From Girardinichthys multiradiatus (Eukaryota; Chordata; Actinopteri; Cyprinodontiformes; Goodeidae), in NCBI RefSeq assembly GCF_021462225.1, contig NC_061806.1, positions 27,920,144 to 27,984,143 on the forward strand: a DNA stretch of 64,000 nucleotides, written 5' to 3'. Below, one piece after another: positions 34,246 to 47,330 of the stretch (position 1 is the stretch's first letter; each line of letters opens with the position of its first letter). The notes below the pieces were generated by a model that ran no database searches, was not told the DNA's origin, and worked only from the letters and a program-made list of their open reading frames with translations. Both the position numbers and the translations under genes were made by a program.

Positions 34246-34284
34246 TTCATTTAGATGCAGCTTGTCACCCTGCATCTAAATGAA
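34246..34284. repeat. Perfect 15-bp inverted repeat, 9-nt loop
   Basis: ttcatttagatgcag, spacer cttgtcacc, then its exact reverse complement. Confidence 0.97.
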
Positions 34285-34854
34285 GATGGATTAAATAATC
34301 AAGTTACTCGCCAGGAAGATTTGCAGTCTTGGAAGGGAATCCATACGTTGCTGCAAGATCTCCAATTTCCTACAAAAGCCTTTAGATTGAAACACATTCT
34401 TCTGTCTTCTTTGAAGGACAATTTGCAAACTCTGGTTTTAATCTTTCGCTTCAGAAACAGTTAAATAGACTAATTAAAACATATCAGTACTTTGCAAAAA
34501 TAGTCATAGCTCTTCAACCTGCTTGTGTCACAGAACAACCACAATCTTAAGTGGAATATATTGAAAGACCCACAAAAAGTAGCACATCAGTGGAAATAAA
34601 GATACAGTATTCTGATTTTTTACAATAAAAATCTGAAAAGGGTGGCGTGTAGCCTCTCAAATATACTTTGTAGCTCCATCTTCCAAAGCCATTACAAACT
34701 ACGTCATTTGGGGAATGTCTCTACTAGCCTTGGACATCTAGAAACTAAAATTGTTGCACATTTGGGGAAATGTCAAATTGGATGGAGAGCATCTCTAAAC
34801 ACCAATACTTTGATCCAAACTAATTTATCCCACTATCTTTAGCTGTCGTGTGTT

Positions 34855-35010
34855 AACTGTCGTCCTGCAGGAAGGTAAACCTCTAACTGGTTTTCTTTCA
34901 GGATTGCCCTGTATTTAGCTCCATTCATCTTCCCATCAACCAACCAGTTTCCAGGTCCCTGCTGAGGAAAAGAATCCCTACTGCATGATGCTGACCCACC
35001 ACAGGAGAGC
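34855..35010 (-). pseudogene. Tc1-like transposase relic
   Basis: The reverse complement contains the SIMLWGCFSS-type block (34975-35000, decayed) and the GKMNGAKYRAILK-type block (34910-34945), closely parallel to the relic at 21.9 kb. Only about 150 bp survives. Confidence 0.65.
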
Positions 35011-35379
35011 TAGGAGGTTTCCAGACTTTCCATTTTTTAACAAATGGCACAGTTCCTTTTTAGTAGTTAACAAAAAGTCTAAAATTGTCTCTTTTTTTGT
35101 CTTCATCTTAGTTTTCCTCAACATTTTCCTATGTTCCAGAATAGTTTCAATGTTCTACTGTTGAATTTTAGAGTCGCCTGAGCTGAAAAACTTCCTCCAC
35201 GTGTTTGCTGTCTCCCCTACATGGGTTGTAGCAAACTGGACTCAGATTTATGAAGCGAATGAGTACTGGTTGCTCTCCTTGTCTTGCCTGTTAGTTACGG
35301 TGGACGGCCATTTCTTAAAAGGTTTACAGTTGTGCTGTACTCTTTCCGGTTTCACTGGTCTTCATTTTGCTGTTTGTTA

Positions 35380-35785
35380 GACTGTATTCACACCAGTAAA
35401 GTCATTTGGTCCGCCTGTTTGGTCTGGACCAAAAGCGGGCTTTATTTTTTTTAGTTTGATGCAGTTTGCTTTCACAGTGACAGAAATGATGGCGGCGGGA
35501 CAGAACACAGACCTGGAAATTGAGGAAAACAACTGTTGCGTGCAGCCCATCTGTTCTGCATATTTGTGCCGTTATTACAGGTGCAGACATTGTGAGAGTC
35601 AAGATCAGCTCATTGAACACAGATTTGCAATGAACCCAAAAGTGGGTCTTGTTCTGATTCTATGGTCCGGACCAGGGTTCACTTGAGTGTATTCACATCT
35701 GAAAAAAAAGGTCCTGAGCAAGGGGGTAAACGAACTCTGGTCCATTTAAAGCGGACCAAAAGCGGCAGGTGTGAATACACCCTTA
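35380..35785. mobile_element. MITE-like element with GTATTCACACC inverted ends
   Basis: The left end tgtattcacacc followed by catttggtccg is mirrored at the right end (reverse complement tgtattcacacctgccg then cttttggtccg). Internal sequence has no coding capacity. An internal near-copy of the end motif (gtgtattcacatctg) is at 35687-35701. It is likely a non-autonomous DNA transposon; superfamily not assigned. Confidence 0.6.
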
Positions 35786-36209
35786 AATAATGTTATCTTG
35801 CAAACCTTTGAGGCCTTGATTAAGAAGGGTTGAAAACAAATGCGGGCCAGCCTTCTCAGATTTTTACGTCAAAGCTTTTAAGAGGCATTATTCCAAGTCA
35901 CAAAAAATATTCTCTGGCTGACTGCTCCAGTTTTCTTTTTTTATTATTTATTTATTCAATCATTCATCAAATGATTTGTTGTCAACACTACAGACAACAT
36001 GGTAAACAATATTGATAGGGTAATGACTGAAAAGGTACAGACAGATGTTTAGCAATAGGTCCGTAGTTCTGACAGTTCAGGAGACGTTTCATGGGAACTT
36101 GACACCCACTTATTGGACTCACTGGGCTGCATTAGAGAAAGAGGTTATGAAGGATAAACGTCTAAGTGCTTTAGACACCCTGATGTAAACACACACACAC
36201 ACTGGGCCC

Positions 36210-36258
36210 AATTTTATTTAATTTCCCTTTGGGATGAATAAATTAGTTTTGAAATACA
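36210..36258 (+). repeat. LINE 3' tail remnant
   Basis: tttaatttccctttgggatg followed by aataaattagttttgaaat matches the tail at 41.05 kb. Confidence 0.55.
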
Positions 36259-36289
36259 CAGAGGGTTTAAGGACAGGATGGGTCCATGA

Positions 36290-36440
36290 CCCAAGACCAT
36301 GGATGGGTGAATAGATGGATGGAGAGATTGATGGATGGAGGGTTGGGTGGATAAAGGGATAAATCAGTTTGCAGATGGGCAGAAGAATGGAGACAGTCAA
36401 ATTAATGTACAAAGGGATGAATGGATGTACAGACAGATGA
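36290..36440. repeat. Degenerate GGAT/GATG tandem repeat
   Basis: Repeated gatgg, ggatgg and gatgaatg units with drift. It starts just after a LINE-tail-like aatttccctttgggatg at 36222. Confidence 0.8.
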
Positions 36441-39400
36441 ATTGTATTCTTTTTTTGCCATTTCCGGTATTACACACATACCAAATAAAAGGAAACATTT
36501 GACTTCCAGTATATATGAGTAAACTGGACCAGTAAACTGATAAGGAGAGGTTAACAGTGACAGAATCTGTTGATAAAGTCTCCTTGATGACAACTTAATA
36601 GACCTGAAATCTGTCTGTAGCATCTGCTGGATCTGGTTGTCTGAGCTCTATTGCATCTCTATTTGTCTTTCCCTGACCCTCTCTGTTAAGATGCAGAAGA
36701 GTCTAAGTGTCATGTAGTCTACGTTTTGCAGCCACTTTGGCAACGCTGCAGCCCAAGGTTATAAGCAGTGGAGACAGTGGTCTTTTCATGGTTGAGAACT
36801 GAGTGGATATATGATTAAGAGCTTTAAAAAAAAAGCTATATATGTAGAAGTTTTTAATTCAAGTACAATACAAACGGCACAGATATTTTGCTCTAATTTC
36901 ACCATGGCAGTAAAATACTGAGAAAGTGTGAATCTAATTAGAAACCAGTCAGTTAAGCTGTCTTTAAAATGCATAAGAGCACCGTAGAAGCAAAGGGAAA
37001 CACACATTTAGACAACAAGCTTGTCTGCAGACTGACAGACAACCCAGCAAACACCTGCTCCTCCAACTGAGCTGTCTATGAAATGTGTCACTCAACATAA
37101 TCCAATCTGATCTCACCCTTAGAAGAAAAGACTTGATTTTTTACACTTAGTTATCCTATGTATGATGTCTAAATTCTTAGCAAAAATCTTTGAATTCATT
37201 CAAATATTACTGTAGAACAATTATTTATTTAGCAACTATAAAACAGCTGCAATCTGTTAACCTCTTGGTAATAGGACCTTTCTTGGAACGGATACACTGA
37301 AACTTTGGTCCATGAACAGTGATGCTCTCCCGACCATGTTTTTAAATCTATCACCTTCGCCAAGGATTAGAGGTGATCCAATCAATCACCCAGAGATCAA
37401 GACTGGACAGCGAGTCAAATGATGAAAAATCCGACTTTTTGTATTTATTTTACCATTTCAGCCTATAAACGCATCAATCAACAGCATGTACAAGTTTCTT
37501 AGTTAAAACAAAATAAAATCAGGTAAAGTTTGGGGACAGGCTTCAATGCATAAAAGGGATAACTGTAATTCTTTCCATTTTTATTGTATGACCTCTATCA
37601 ACACATTTCTTTCTCTTACATATTAAATCCTATGAAATTCTATAAAAACAAATTTTAATCATATTATGTAAAAACTCCAAACTTCTCCTGAATTCCCAGT
37701 ATTATGTAAATGGAATATGTGTACATCAGGCAGGGTTTAAATATTTTGGATGGATGGATACTTTTCCAGCTGCGTATGAAACCCTGACATATTCTTTTAT
37801 GCTATTTAATTACCAAAAATTACACAACTTAATTGGTTGACACTTAGCATAATGTTGTAGGAAAAAGGAGAAACATGTGCAACTTAGATGCAAGGGTGGT
37901 TCACCATTAGGAAGCTTTAAACATAGGAAATACATTTAGTCTTTGCTTGCTTCACTAATATGATGAGCAGAGAAATGTCTGACTGTTCTTGGCCTGATTT
38001 TGAGGGGATGAAACACAGTACATTATTTTAATCAAAGCCGCAAATTCACACTTTGTAGCTCTAAAGATTTTCAAAACTTCTGCCATACATCTGAGCACAG
38101 ACACACTCCAGGGCACATTTGCATCCAAGCTCTGACTTTTTGAGGGTGGGTTTGAAGAAAAGCAGGATGATAATCTATGTGGGAAAACAAAGAATGCCTG
38201 AATAAAATGGAAAACCTGCCTCCTGGTAAATGACAATATGAAGTGTGTATAGTTGAAATCTGTCATTTCAGATTCCAGATCCTAACTTTAACTCTGAAAT
38301 TTCCAAATTCAGCATGTTCCATGACAGAGAAAGTTTGACAGCTACAAAATATAAACTAGGAGCTACTTTAGTTTGGAAAAAGATCAGTTTTTTTAGTTTT
38401 GGACTGGACCAAACAAGCAGAAAATCACCACATTACAGCTGCATTAGAGCTGTAATCGGGGATTACAATACAACAATAAAGTCTATTTTAACATAAATCC
38501 GTCCATGGTCACCTGCCTGCTGCTGGATTTTTAAGTCCGGTTGGTCCGGTCAAATTCTTTTACCTTCTTTTTATCTCCCAAAGACTCATGAAGTTATTAT
38601 TTTGTAAATAAGTGGGCAAATTTTTATTTGCTGCCTCTTTTGTCTCCTGTTTTGTCGTTGTCTGACTCTTATGTTTAAGTGACATTCGCACCCGTGCAGC
38701 TAAGTTGCCAGGGGTGTGAATTAATCTGATTGGATGGAGAATGACACAAAAAGCGCCTCCTACTAACAAGCCGCCACTGATAGTCTGTATATCTGCTTTT
38801 TATTAAATGTTGACATCGTGACTCCGATTGACTACATAGATTCACGTACTCAGCTGAAAGTAAAAGGTCAAAAAGCATACTGAAGGTAAACTGCCGTCCT
38901 ACTCAAACAGACACAAGTACCCAGATGTACACAAACACTGCCTCTTCAAGCTGAGTATAATTGCATGTTACCAATAGGGTTTTTTTGTACACTATAATTA
39001 TACAGAACAATTACCAAAGATGCTGCAAAGCAAGCGTCTAAACTCCTGGTGTCACATCTGAATTTAGATCAAATTCAACAGTTTGAAAGAGATCAGAAAG
39101 TTAGATACAATTAGAAAATGAAATTATTGCATATTGCACATTTTTTGTATATTTCAAAGACTTCCTAAACTCCTGACTTAGTTTCTTGCTTTGTGCTGAA
39201 AGGTAACCCTTTCTGTAAGTGCGTATGCAAGACGCTCAGCGGTGGGTAGTAGTCGAGCACGCAGTCCATCGGTGCAACAACACAATGCTTGGGGAACCAA
39301 ACACACCTGCCACTCACATTTCACCATTTCCACCTGACCTTTAAAGTGCTTTATACAAGCTGCCGCTCTCCGTTCAGAGCAAGCTATGAAACATTGATAT

Positions 39401-40499
39401 AACTAAGCTGTGATTCTTTGGTTTGTCTATTTATGCAATGAGTTTGACAGAAGCAGGGGTGCATTTACTCACGTTCTGATAAACACCAAACAATTATCCA
39501 GCATCTGTCCCTAGCTACATTAAATGCGTTTGCACACTTTTACGCAGATGATGCACAGCCTGCAGATGAATGCTAAATGCACACATAACATAAATAAGGT
39601 CATGGAAACGCATGAGCGGGCACACTTTTATCTGCCCAAAGCAGACAGACATTCAGTCAAGTGTGCGTCGTTCAGGTGCTGCGATAAAAACCAACCAGCT
39701 CTCTGAAGCTCCTTGCATGTTAATGTATCGCACTCAGAGCAGAGCATACATCATGTTTAATTCAACATAACAGATTAAGGATGAATGAACTGATGCGATA
39801 CATTAAGCTTCCAAATCATTTTTAAATGATACCAGGGATACTTATGTTTTAAATTCAGGTGAAGTGCAGTTATGGATTAAATCACAGATTTACAGTTGTT
39901 TACCAGCATAGAACATGTTTAGGTAGGAAGAATGCAAATCTAGCAATAATTATTGAATCCAGGAAACACCTGGGAGCTGCTTGCCAATATAAAAACAAAT
40001 CCTCAGTTTTGATTGGGCAGTAAATGCACATTCTTTATTGGTTCTGTTTAAATTTGTTAGATTGTATAAAATGAACAGACCATATTCATTTCTGCTAATC
40101 AGTTATAGAAATATGCAATCTAAAGCATATTTAGATACAATTTACCATTTACTATTTTACCATTTAAAGGTTTGAGGATTGTGGATGTTTATTAGATTAT
40201 ATGTTGCAAAGGTTCTAGGGCATAGAATATGGAAGGAGGAGATCTGAGTTAAGTTTATACATCCATGCAAAAAGAAAAATGAAAAAAATGTTCTTTATGA
40301 CTATATTGCTGATTTTCCTGCAGAGGTTTGACTTTAAATTAAAATAAATTCATTAGAACCTGTTTTAAAGCACTTTTAAAACTTGAATATAACCGAAAGA
40401 GACATTAAATACGGCATCAGCAAAAAAACAAAACCCCACAGACTGTAAGGCCATAGATGAATGACGCATGGATAGACAGAAGGCCGGCCGACCGGATCG
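36440..40499. other. Unassigned, no gene seen
   Basis: AT-rich sequence between the 27-bp exon and the candidate first exon of ptk2. No element recognised apart from simple sequence. Confidence 0.45.
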
Positions 40500-41103
40500 A
40501 TGGTTGGATGGATTCATTCACAGGATCTTCAACTGCCAATCTCAAGATCAACACTAAACCTGAAGATATCAAAGCAGAATCTGTGGAGATGCAACTGTGA
40601 AGCCATCTACAAGAAGGGACAGAGCAGACTGTACTTCTTGAGGAAGCTTAGGTCCTTGGATGTTTACAGCAAGATGCTGCATATCTTCTATAAGTCTGTT
40701 GTGGAGAGAGTGATCTCTTCTGCCATCATCTGCTGGGGAAGCAGCATCAGAGCCAGGGACTTAAAAAAACTCAACAAGCTGGTAAAGAAGGCTGGCTCTG
40801 TTCTGGGGACTCCTCTGGAACCTCTGGAGATCATTGTGGAAAGAAGGATTCTTCATAAAATGAAGAACATTATGGAGAACCCTGAGCATCCTCTTCATGA
40901 GACTGTCCTACAACAACAGAGTGTCTTCAGTCAGAGGCTTCTTCAGATCTGCTGTAAGACGAAGCGCTACAGGAGATCCTTCCTGCCCACAGCCATCAGC
41001 ATCTACAACGGCTCTTTGAGGAAACCTTCATAATTTGAGCTATATCAACATTTAATTTCCCTTTGGGATTAATAAAGTATTTTTGAATTGAATTGAATTG
41101 AAT
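40500..41103 (+). mobile_element. 5'-truncated LINE, RT C-terminal region and 3' tail
   Basis: An open frame of 177 codons (40500-41033) includes YKKGQSRLYFLRKLRSLDVY, CWGSSIRARDLKKLNKL and TKRYRRSFLPTAISIYNGS, the C-terminal region of a fish LINE reverse transcriptase. It is followed by atttaatttccctttggg, an aataaa-containing tail and (TTGAA)n ending near 41103. The copy is 5'-truncated, as usual for LINEs, and still uninterrupted by stops. Clade (L2 or relative) not settled. Confidence 0.85.
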
Positions 41104-42115
41104 TGATAAAGGCCGCTGCATATTCATGAGCTGTTATAAGCTATAGTTCTTGTTGAGCAAATTTCCCTCCATGATGAGCCAAGATCAAAATTCGTTGAAC
41201 AAACATCACTGGGAGTTTGTTCACACACGTTTCTAAACGCAACTGGGTTCACACTGACAGCTACTTAAAGAGCCATGTGGGCAACATGCTGCATGACAAA
41301 GCATGCCTGTTTTCAGACACAGCCTACACACACACACAACTCAGTATTAAGCTTTTCTCATGGGCATGCTCAGTTTAAGTTAAGACCCCTCACATATTAG
41401 CAACACCTTCACCTTTTCACCATGGCATATCATGGACATCAATAAGCAGAAAAGCAAATCAGCTAAATAAAACCACTTGGAAAAAAGATAACCTAATTTA
41501 TTGCATCAACTGTAATTGAGAAACGTTCACAATAAAAGAGAGACAGAATTGGCTGCTGCAGCTTTGTTTCTGCCAGTCCTCAAACAGCTACAGGTAGCTT
41601 TAGGTTTAGGGGTGAGCAGTGAAAAGCGCAGCTGAAACATTAGAAATGAATGTTTATTATGTCAGGACCATCGTACTAAGTTCGCAAACTAGGAGAAATT
41701 CTGTTTGTATGTTTTGTCTGTACAACATAATCAAGTTATATCTGAACAAAGAGTAATCTTGCTAGTGTTTACCTCACACTTGAAGAAACAGAAATTATTG
41801 CCAGCAGTTGAAACACTAGAGTTTAAAAAAAGACTGTAGCTTTATGTGTCAAGTCAAACACATACAGTAACAAAAGGCTGTCCTGCCCTCCTTTTGTGAC
41901 TAAATAGCTGTTGCTGTCAAAAAAAATATAAAATACTAGTGAATTGTGTGTCATTTACTGTGATGCAAAGCTGAGTTTTAACTTGTATGGTCTAGATTTT
42001 AATGAAGTAGCGGACTAGGACTCTTTATCTTGTCTAACTTTAACACATACAAGCCAATTTGTGTAAACTTAGTTTGTCACAGGCAGAAAAAGACTGTCCA
42101 GCAGGTTCCCTAATA

Positions 42116-43270
42116 TGCCACTTTTCCACTGGCCCGTTTTAGGTGGCGCTGCACCGCTCCACTCGGTACGGACACTGACCCACTGACGCCTCCAGCCGTC
42201 AGTGTGTGTGCTGTGGCATTTTTAGTGTTATTGTGTAGCACTGTAACATTAAAGTAATCTGCGTGAAACAATAAAACATAAATAGAAAATAAAAACATAA
42301 ATAAACTAAATGCTAATAATGTTTGTATTATTATATATGCAAGTTTGTCATAAATATGTTTTTTCGTATATAAAATGATCCACTGGAACACAGCCCAGCC
42401 AGAACTCAGGCTCAGGGGTTCTGATATGAGGCGGAGTTGGCAGTAGACGGTGCTGTCTGGACTGGTGAAGCTCCAAGGTTTGCCTGAAGAAGTTAATATT
42501 TTCAGCTATGAGGAGGTTTTGTCTCAGCCATGGCAATAATGAGGACAAGGACTTTAAAGCACAAAACTGGGGACTTCTGCCCGCGGTGAAGTTAGTTTTA
42601 GGTTGGATATTGGATATTCGTGCTCCGTGGATTCAGCGGGGTCTTCCTCCCATTTGTTCCGATGCAGGAAGTCTGATTATGGGCAGCTGCTCTCTGCCTG
42701 CTCCTTCCTCCTGCAGACACTGGATCTCTTAAGGCCCGTCAATAAATGTCCAACCAAACACGCTGTTTCATGATGGTTTTGTTTTGGGTGTTTTGGGGGA
42801 AATGTTTGTGTGTCTGAACACCTGATGTTATGTGTGATCAGCTGGTTTAGGATGTTATTAAATACAGCGCCCCCTACCTGCGTGTTATTCAGAAACCTGA
42901 GATGGTGTCCTTTTTCTTTTATTTCAGCCTTCAGGCATGGCTTATAATTTGTGAACACTAAAAATATATTTCAGTTTAACCCGCATCGACCATTGTGGTC
43001 CTACTGTTATTGTAATTGCTCTTGAGTTTTATTAACTTTTCCCTGCACTACCTCAGCGAAAACCTTCTAATTTCTTCTCCTCCCATGGCCAATTACTGAA
43101 CAGCATTCTGTTCACGTCGCATGTAGATCCTACTCAGCCCCGGTTGGACCAGCTCTGGGGCAGGGACCGAAAAACTAGTTACTGGTACACAATAAACAGT
43201 AATGGAAATGCTTGCAAAGCGAGCCGAATAGAGCTGAGCTGGCCCACATGGAGCCAGTGGAAAACGTGCA
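42116..43270. mobile_element. MITE-like element with TTTTCCACTGGC ends
   Basis: An 18-bp end TGCCACTTTTCCACTGGC is matched by the reverse complement of the right end (TGCACGTTTTCCACTGGC), two mismatches. Right subterminal sequence (ccagctcagctctattcggc in reverse complement) is typical of teleost non-autonomous DNA transposons. No transposase was found inside the 1.15 kb. Confidence 0.55.
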
Positions 43271-43544
43271 TTATGATAGAGACAGTTATTCTTCAACAGA
43301 CGATTATCACAAATAATGAAATTTCTTTCTTAAATCTCCAACGTTTATGTGATTTTTACTAGATTCTGCACAAAGTGCATCAAAGAACTTGCTGTTTGTT
43401 TATGTGTTTAGAAAATGCATCTTCCGATTTGGGCAAAGTTTAATAAACAGGAGAAAAAATCAATGTTTCTCCATATTTGACCTGCACATCACGGCTTACA
43501 GCTCCTATTGGAGAATCACAAAATTTCACAAACTTGACAGCTGG

Positions 43545-43690
43545 CATCTTCTCTTCAGAATCAGAATCAGAAAAGCTTTATTGCCAAGTACGTTTTTGGA
43601 CCTACAAGGAATTTGTTTTGGCGTAGTCAGTGCAATACAATACAAATTAAACAGTATAAACATATCTACAATATAATATAAATATAAATA
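43545..43690. repeat. Dispersed repeat: TTTATTGCCAAGTACG family
   Basis: Tandem cagaatcagaatcag, then ctttattgccaagtacg and acaaggaatttgtttt. This is a widely repeated fish sequence, perhaps a LINE tail in reverse. Confidence 0.5.
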
Positions 43691-43699
43691 ACATATAAA

Positions 43700-46660
43700 C
43701 ACCTTCTTTCGTCACCATTATTTAAATTAGATTAAAAGAGGATTTATCTGCAATACTTCCTATTCAACAAAAGCGGGAAAACAAAAAGAAAAAGGAAAAA
43801 AACAAAACCAGAAGAATTAAACCCACCAACAAGAATTGGCAAACTCCTGACAACAGTGCATCAGAAAAATGAATACAGACATGCCTTTAGCCTATACTGT
43901 ATATATAACAGTTTTCATATATGCAGTCAGAAACATAATAAATTGTAATGTATAATAAATTCTCACCATGGTAAAGTCCCTCCATTTACAGTCAAATGTG
44001 AGGAAGTCAAGAAGAGAACACTAATCCTCTTCTGAAGGTCTGCTAAACTGGAAAAAGCCAAAAATCCCAGCCTTCGGTGCTCTGGTGCCCAGGGTTGTGC
44101 TATCCAGTTCATTCAATAATGACGGGCAATGTCGACTTAATGTCGACAGCTCAGCTCTTTCCGCCTCCTGTGTGTACAACAACTACTACTACAATATACT
44201 ACTACACAGACACGGAGCAACATGGGTAGCACGAGTGATGGGGAGAGGAGGAAGGAAAAGAGGAGTAGAAGGCAGACTGTAAGCTTGAAAGGGGGAGGGA
44301 GACGAAGAGAGAAAAGGAAAGGGGGAGCGGGAAGTGGGGGAGTGGCTTTGATCCCCCAGGAGAGTGATGGAGCGGGGGGCAGCAGATGTACCAGAGACAG
44401 AGGAGAAGCAAGTGAAGAAGGGAACACATGTAAACATTTTATGCAACAACTGCAAGAAGAGAAAGATGGACAAAAATAGCAAAATAAGGTAAACAAAGGT
44501 AACTACTTTAAAAAAATAGAATGAGTAATAATTAAGCTGAAAATGACAAATAGAAGGCGATGTTGCCTTTGGCTGATTTATCTCTGCCACACAAACGCAC
44601 CCCTGAGGAGCCACTCAATTAGTCATAATGTAATGTTCTCCTCTCAGCGCTGTGCAACAGAAATCATCCATCTCTACTGCAACAAAGAGAAGTGAGACAA
44701 GGGGAATACCAGTCAGTTCTTCCACCAACTTTACACATTTAATCCAGTTATATGTAATCAAATTCCATGCAGCGTGGATAGTAAGATCCACTCAGCTAGC
44801 TCTACACTCACCTTAAAGACGCGACCGTCACAACTTTACAAGTAGGTATGGGTCGGTAGGACAATCTCACAGTATAACCGTTAAGTAAGAATACTATAGT
44901 TTCACTAGATTTACAGTACAATAGTTAGACAGCGTTACCTTAATAAGAGGCACTGCCACTCCTCAATAACTGCCTGTGTTTTTCAAGACCAGAACACAGA
45001 ACTCAAGGAACTTGCTGCTAAACTGGTTTGGAAATTGTGTTAAAATATATCAGCTCCTCTTAAAATATATAACGGTGTTCTTCAAGGGTCTGTTTTAGCC
45101 CCCATTTTATTCTTTAATTTTATAAATGAGTTGGGCCAATATAAATGTATATACTAATGACACAGTAAATGACGCGGCAGCACCTTCCTCGTTCTCTGTT
45201 GCTTGTTCTCCTGTTAAGACAGGTGATCCTTGAACACTCCATGATATAGGTACATATGGATATGAATACTTATATACTTATTTAGTATACTTTGATGCTC
45301 ATGTTTCTTTAAAACAGGTAATGAATGGCAGCTCTGAGACACAGATGCACCTTGGACAGATCTTTAGGATGGAGCTCTTTAAATCAGAGCAGAAAATTAT
45401 TATATTATATTAAAAGCTTAAAGTAATTTATCTACGTAACTTTCAAAGCTTTTGTCATATATATAATAACATGTCTGATTCAGACATATTGTTTCATGTT
45501 CCCAGAGTTAAAAGAGAAAGTTAAAACTACCAATTAACTTTTGTTAAAATAAGCTTCAAAGTCTCCTCTATCTTCAGACATTTCTCTCTTTTTATGTCTT
45601 CCTAGTCCAGAAAAAAACTTTTGATTTGTAATCATTTGTGATGGCATGATTTTAAATATTTACTAACCATTTTCATTTTGTATCAACTTCTGTGACTGCT
45701 TTGTTTTTTTTGTCCTGTTAACTTTTAGGATAACACTTTTATTTGACACTGTCCTCGTTTATGTTTTTCTTGCAATCATTTCGACCACGACTCCAAGGAA
45801 GACGAGATCCGTGTCACCATCCTGGCTAAAAAAAAGGCTTTATTTCTATTTCCAAACTTTCTGTTAGCGACGAAAAACGTTTACCAGCCTTCTTTCACCA
45901 ACGGGTGGGGGATGGGCAGCACTAATTCACTCAGTGCTCTAACGCTTTACTTCTAAACTAAAGTCACTCCGCCACTTTCTCCGGTAGCTCATCAAAAGGA
46001 CTTTAAATCATCATAATCGTTCTTTTTGACTTTTTAAACCCTCGGTTTAACTTGATATTACTGACCAGCCCATCTCTGCCCGCAAGTCAACTGTTAGTCA
46101 AACTAACATCAGGAACAACAAAATAACACAATTTGGGTATTTGAGTGTTACAAAAAATAGCATCAGCCTAAACAAAATAAAATAAAAATCTGCATTAAAA
46201 ATGGAAAATGTGTTTATTCTTTAATGTTTGGTCTCCTCAGTGTTATTCACACAATTTGTTTGGCTTAAAAATGACTTAGTAGATTTCATAAATCTTGTCA
46301 GATGCCAACAATTGATTAATGCAGACCACAAAATATTATTTGGGGTGAATATATACAGTAACATATCATATCTTACCGTCTTAAATGTAAGATTTAACTG
46401 TGATTTCAGCCAATTCTAGGCTAAAGCTGCAGCGTGATCTCATACACACATTATGACTTCTGCACATATTCCATATAATAAAATACACAGTTAAGCATGA
46501 ATCCTACTGCAGGTCCAACTCAACATTCAAGCAATGGTTAAATAATGTTTCCCCAACATTTACACACACAAAACAAGAACAGCAACTACCCGACAGACAA
46601 GATGAGAAATACTCAGAAGTAAAGCAGATTAATGTGGCACTGGATTACTAGGACATGTCA
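43700..46660. other. Mostly unassigned, LINE fragment and repeat debris
   Basis: Purine-rich sequence at 44220-44470 produces long but low-complexity frames on both strands, not genes. The text at 44845-44945 resembles a decayed fish DNA-transposon repeat. A LINE RT fragment is at 45.1 kb. Confidence 0.45.
45055..45175 (+). pseudogene. Short LINE RT fragment
   Basis: The frame reads NGVLQGSVLAPILF, NFINELGQ and then a decayed YADD-like region (ctaatgacacag). It matches the GVPQGSVLGPLLF ... YINDL block of LINE reverse transcriptase. No other part of the element is recognisable nearby. Confidence 0.6.
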
Positions 46661-46662
46661 CA

Positions 46663-46666
<4 letters not shown>

Positions 46667-46749
<83 letters not shown>
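46667..46749. repeat. (CA)41 microsatellite
   Basis: Perfect 83-bp CA run, 167 bp left of the DD38E transposon. Confidence 0.97.
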
Positions 46750-46751
<2 letters not shown>

Positions 46752-46915
46752 CTCTGTAGAAGGTAGATCTGAGCTTTATCCTGCTGCCTCTCAGTGTGAG
46801 AATCACTGCTTCATGATGTTGGTGCACTAACACCACCCTCTAGTGGGGTAGGTTTTAAAGTGGTGTGTTGTTCTCAACTTCATCTGAGCATCAGAAACTT
46901 TTAAAAATATATATA

Positions 46916-47187
46916 CAGTACAGACCAAAAGTTTGGACACACCTTCTCATTCAAAGAGTTTTCTTTATTTTCATGATAATGAATATTGTAGCTTCACACT
47001 GAAGGCATCAAAACTATGAATTAAAACATGTGGAAATATATACTGAACAAAAAAGTTTGAAACAACTGAAAATATGTCTTATATTCTAGGTTCTTCAAAG
47101 TAGCCACCTTTTGCTTTGATTACTGCTCCGCACACTCTTGGCATTCTGTTGATGAGCTTCAAGAGGAAGTCACCTGAAATGGTTTTC
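46916..47187 (+). repeat. Left terminal inverted repeat of DD38E element
   Basis: It starts CAGTACAGACCAAAAG next to a TA and pairs with the reverse complement of 48275-48546, with about twelve mismatches by eye. Similarity stops after ggttttc at 47187. Confidence 0.93.
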
Positions 47188-47330
47188 ACTTCACAGGTGT
47201 GCCCTGTCAGGTTTAATAAGTGGGATTTCAAGCCTTAGAAATGGGGTTGGGACCATCAGTTGTGTTGTGCAGGAGGTGGATACAGTACACAGCTGATAGT
47301 CCTACAGAATAGACTGTTAGAATTTGTATT

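Noticed and set aside
44137..44614. Several overlapping 75-141-codon frames on both strands
   Set aside because: They arise from a purine-rich low-complexity stretch (gga/gaa runs), which keeps frames open by composition.
46648..46836. Open frames across CA/TG tracts (also at 10.5, 13.5, 14.6 and 51.6 kb)
   Set aside because: Microsatellite translation giving runs of His-Thr or Val-Cys; not genes.
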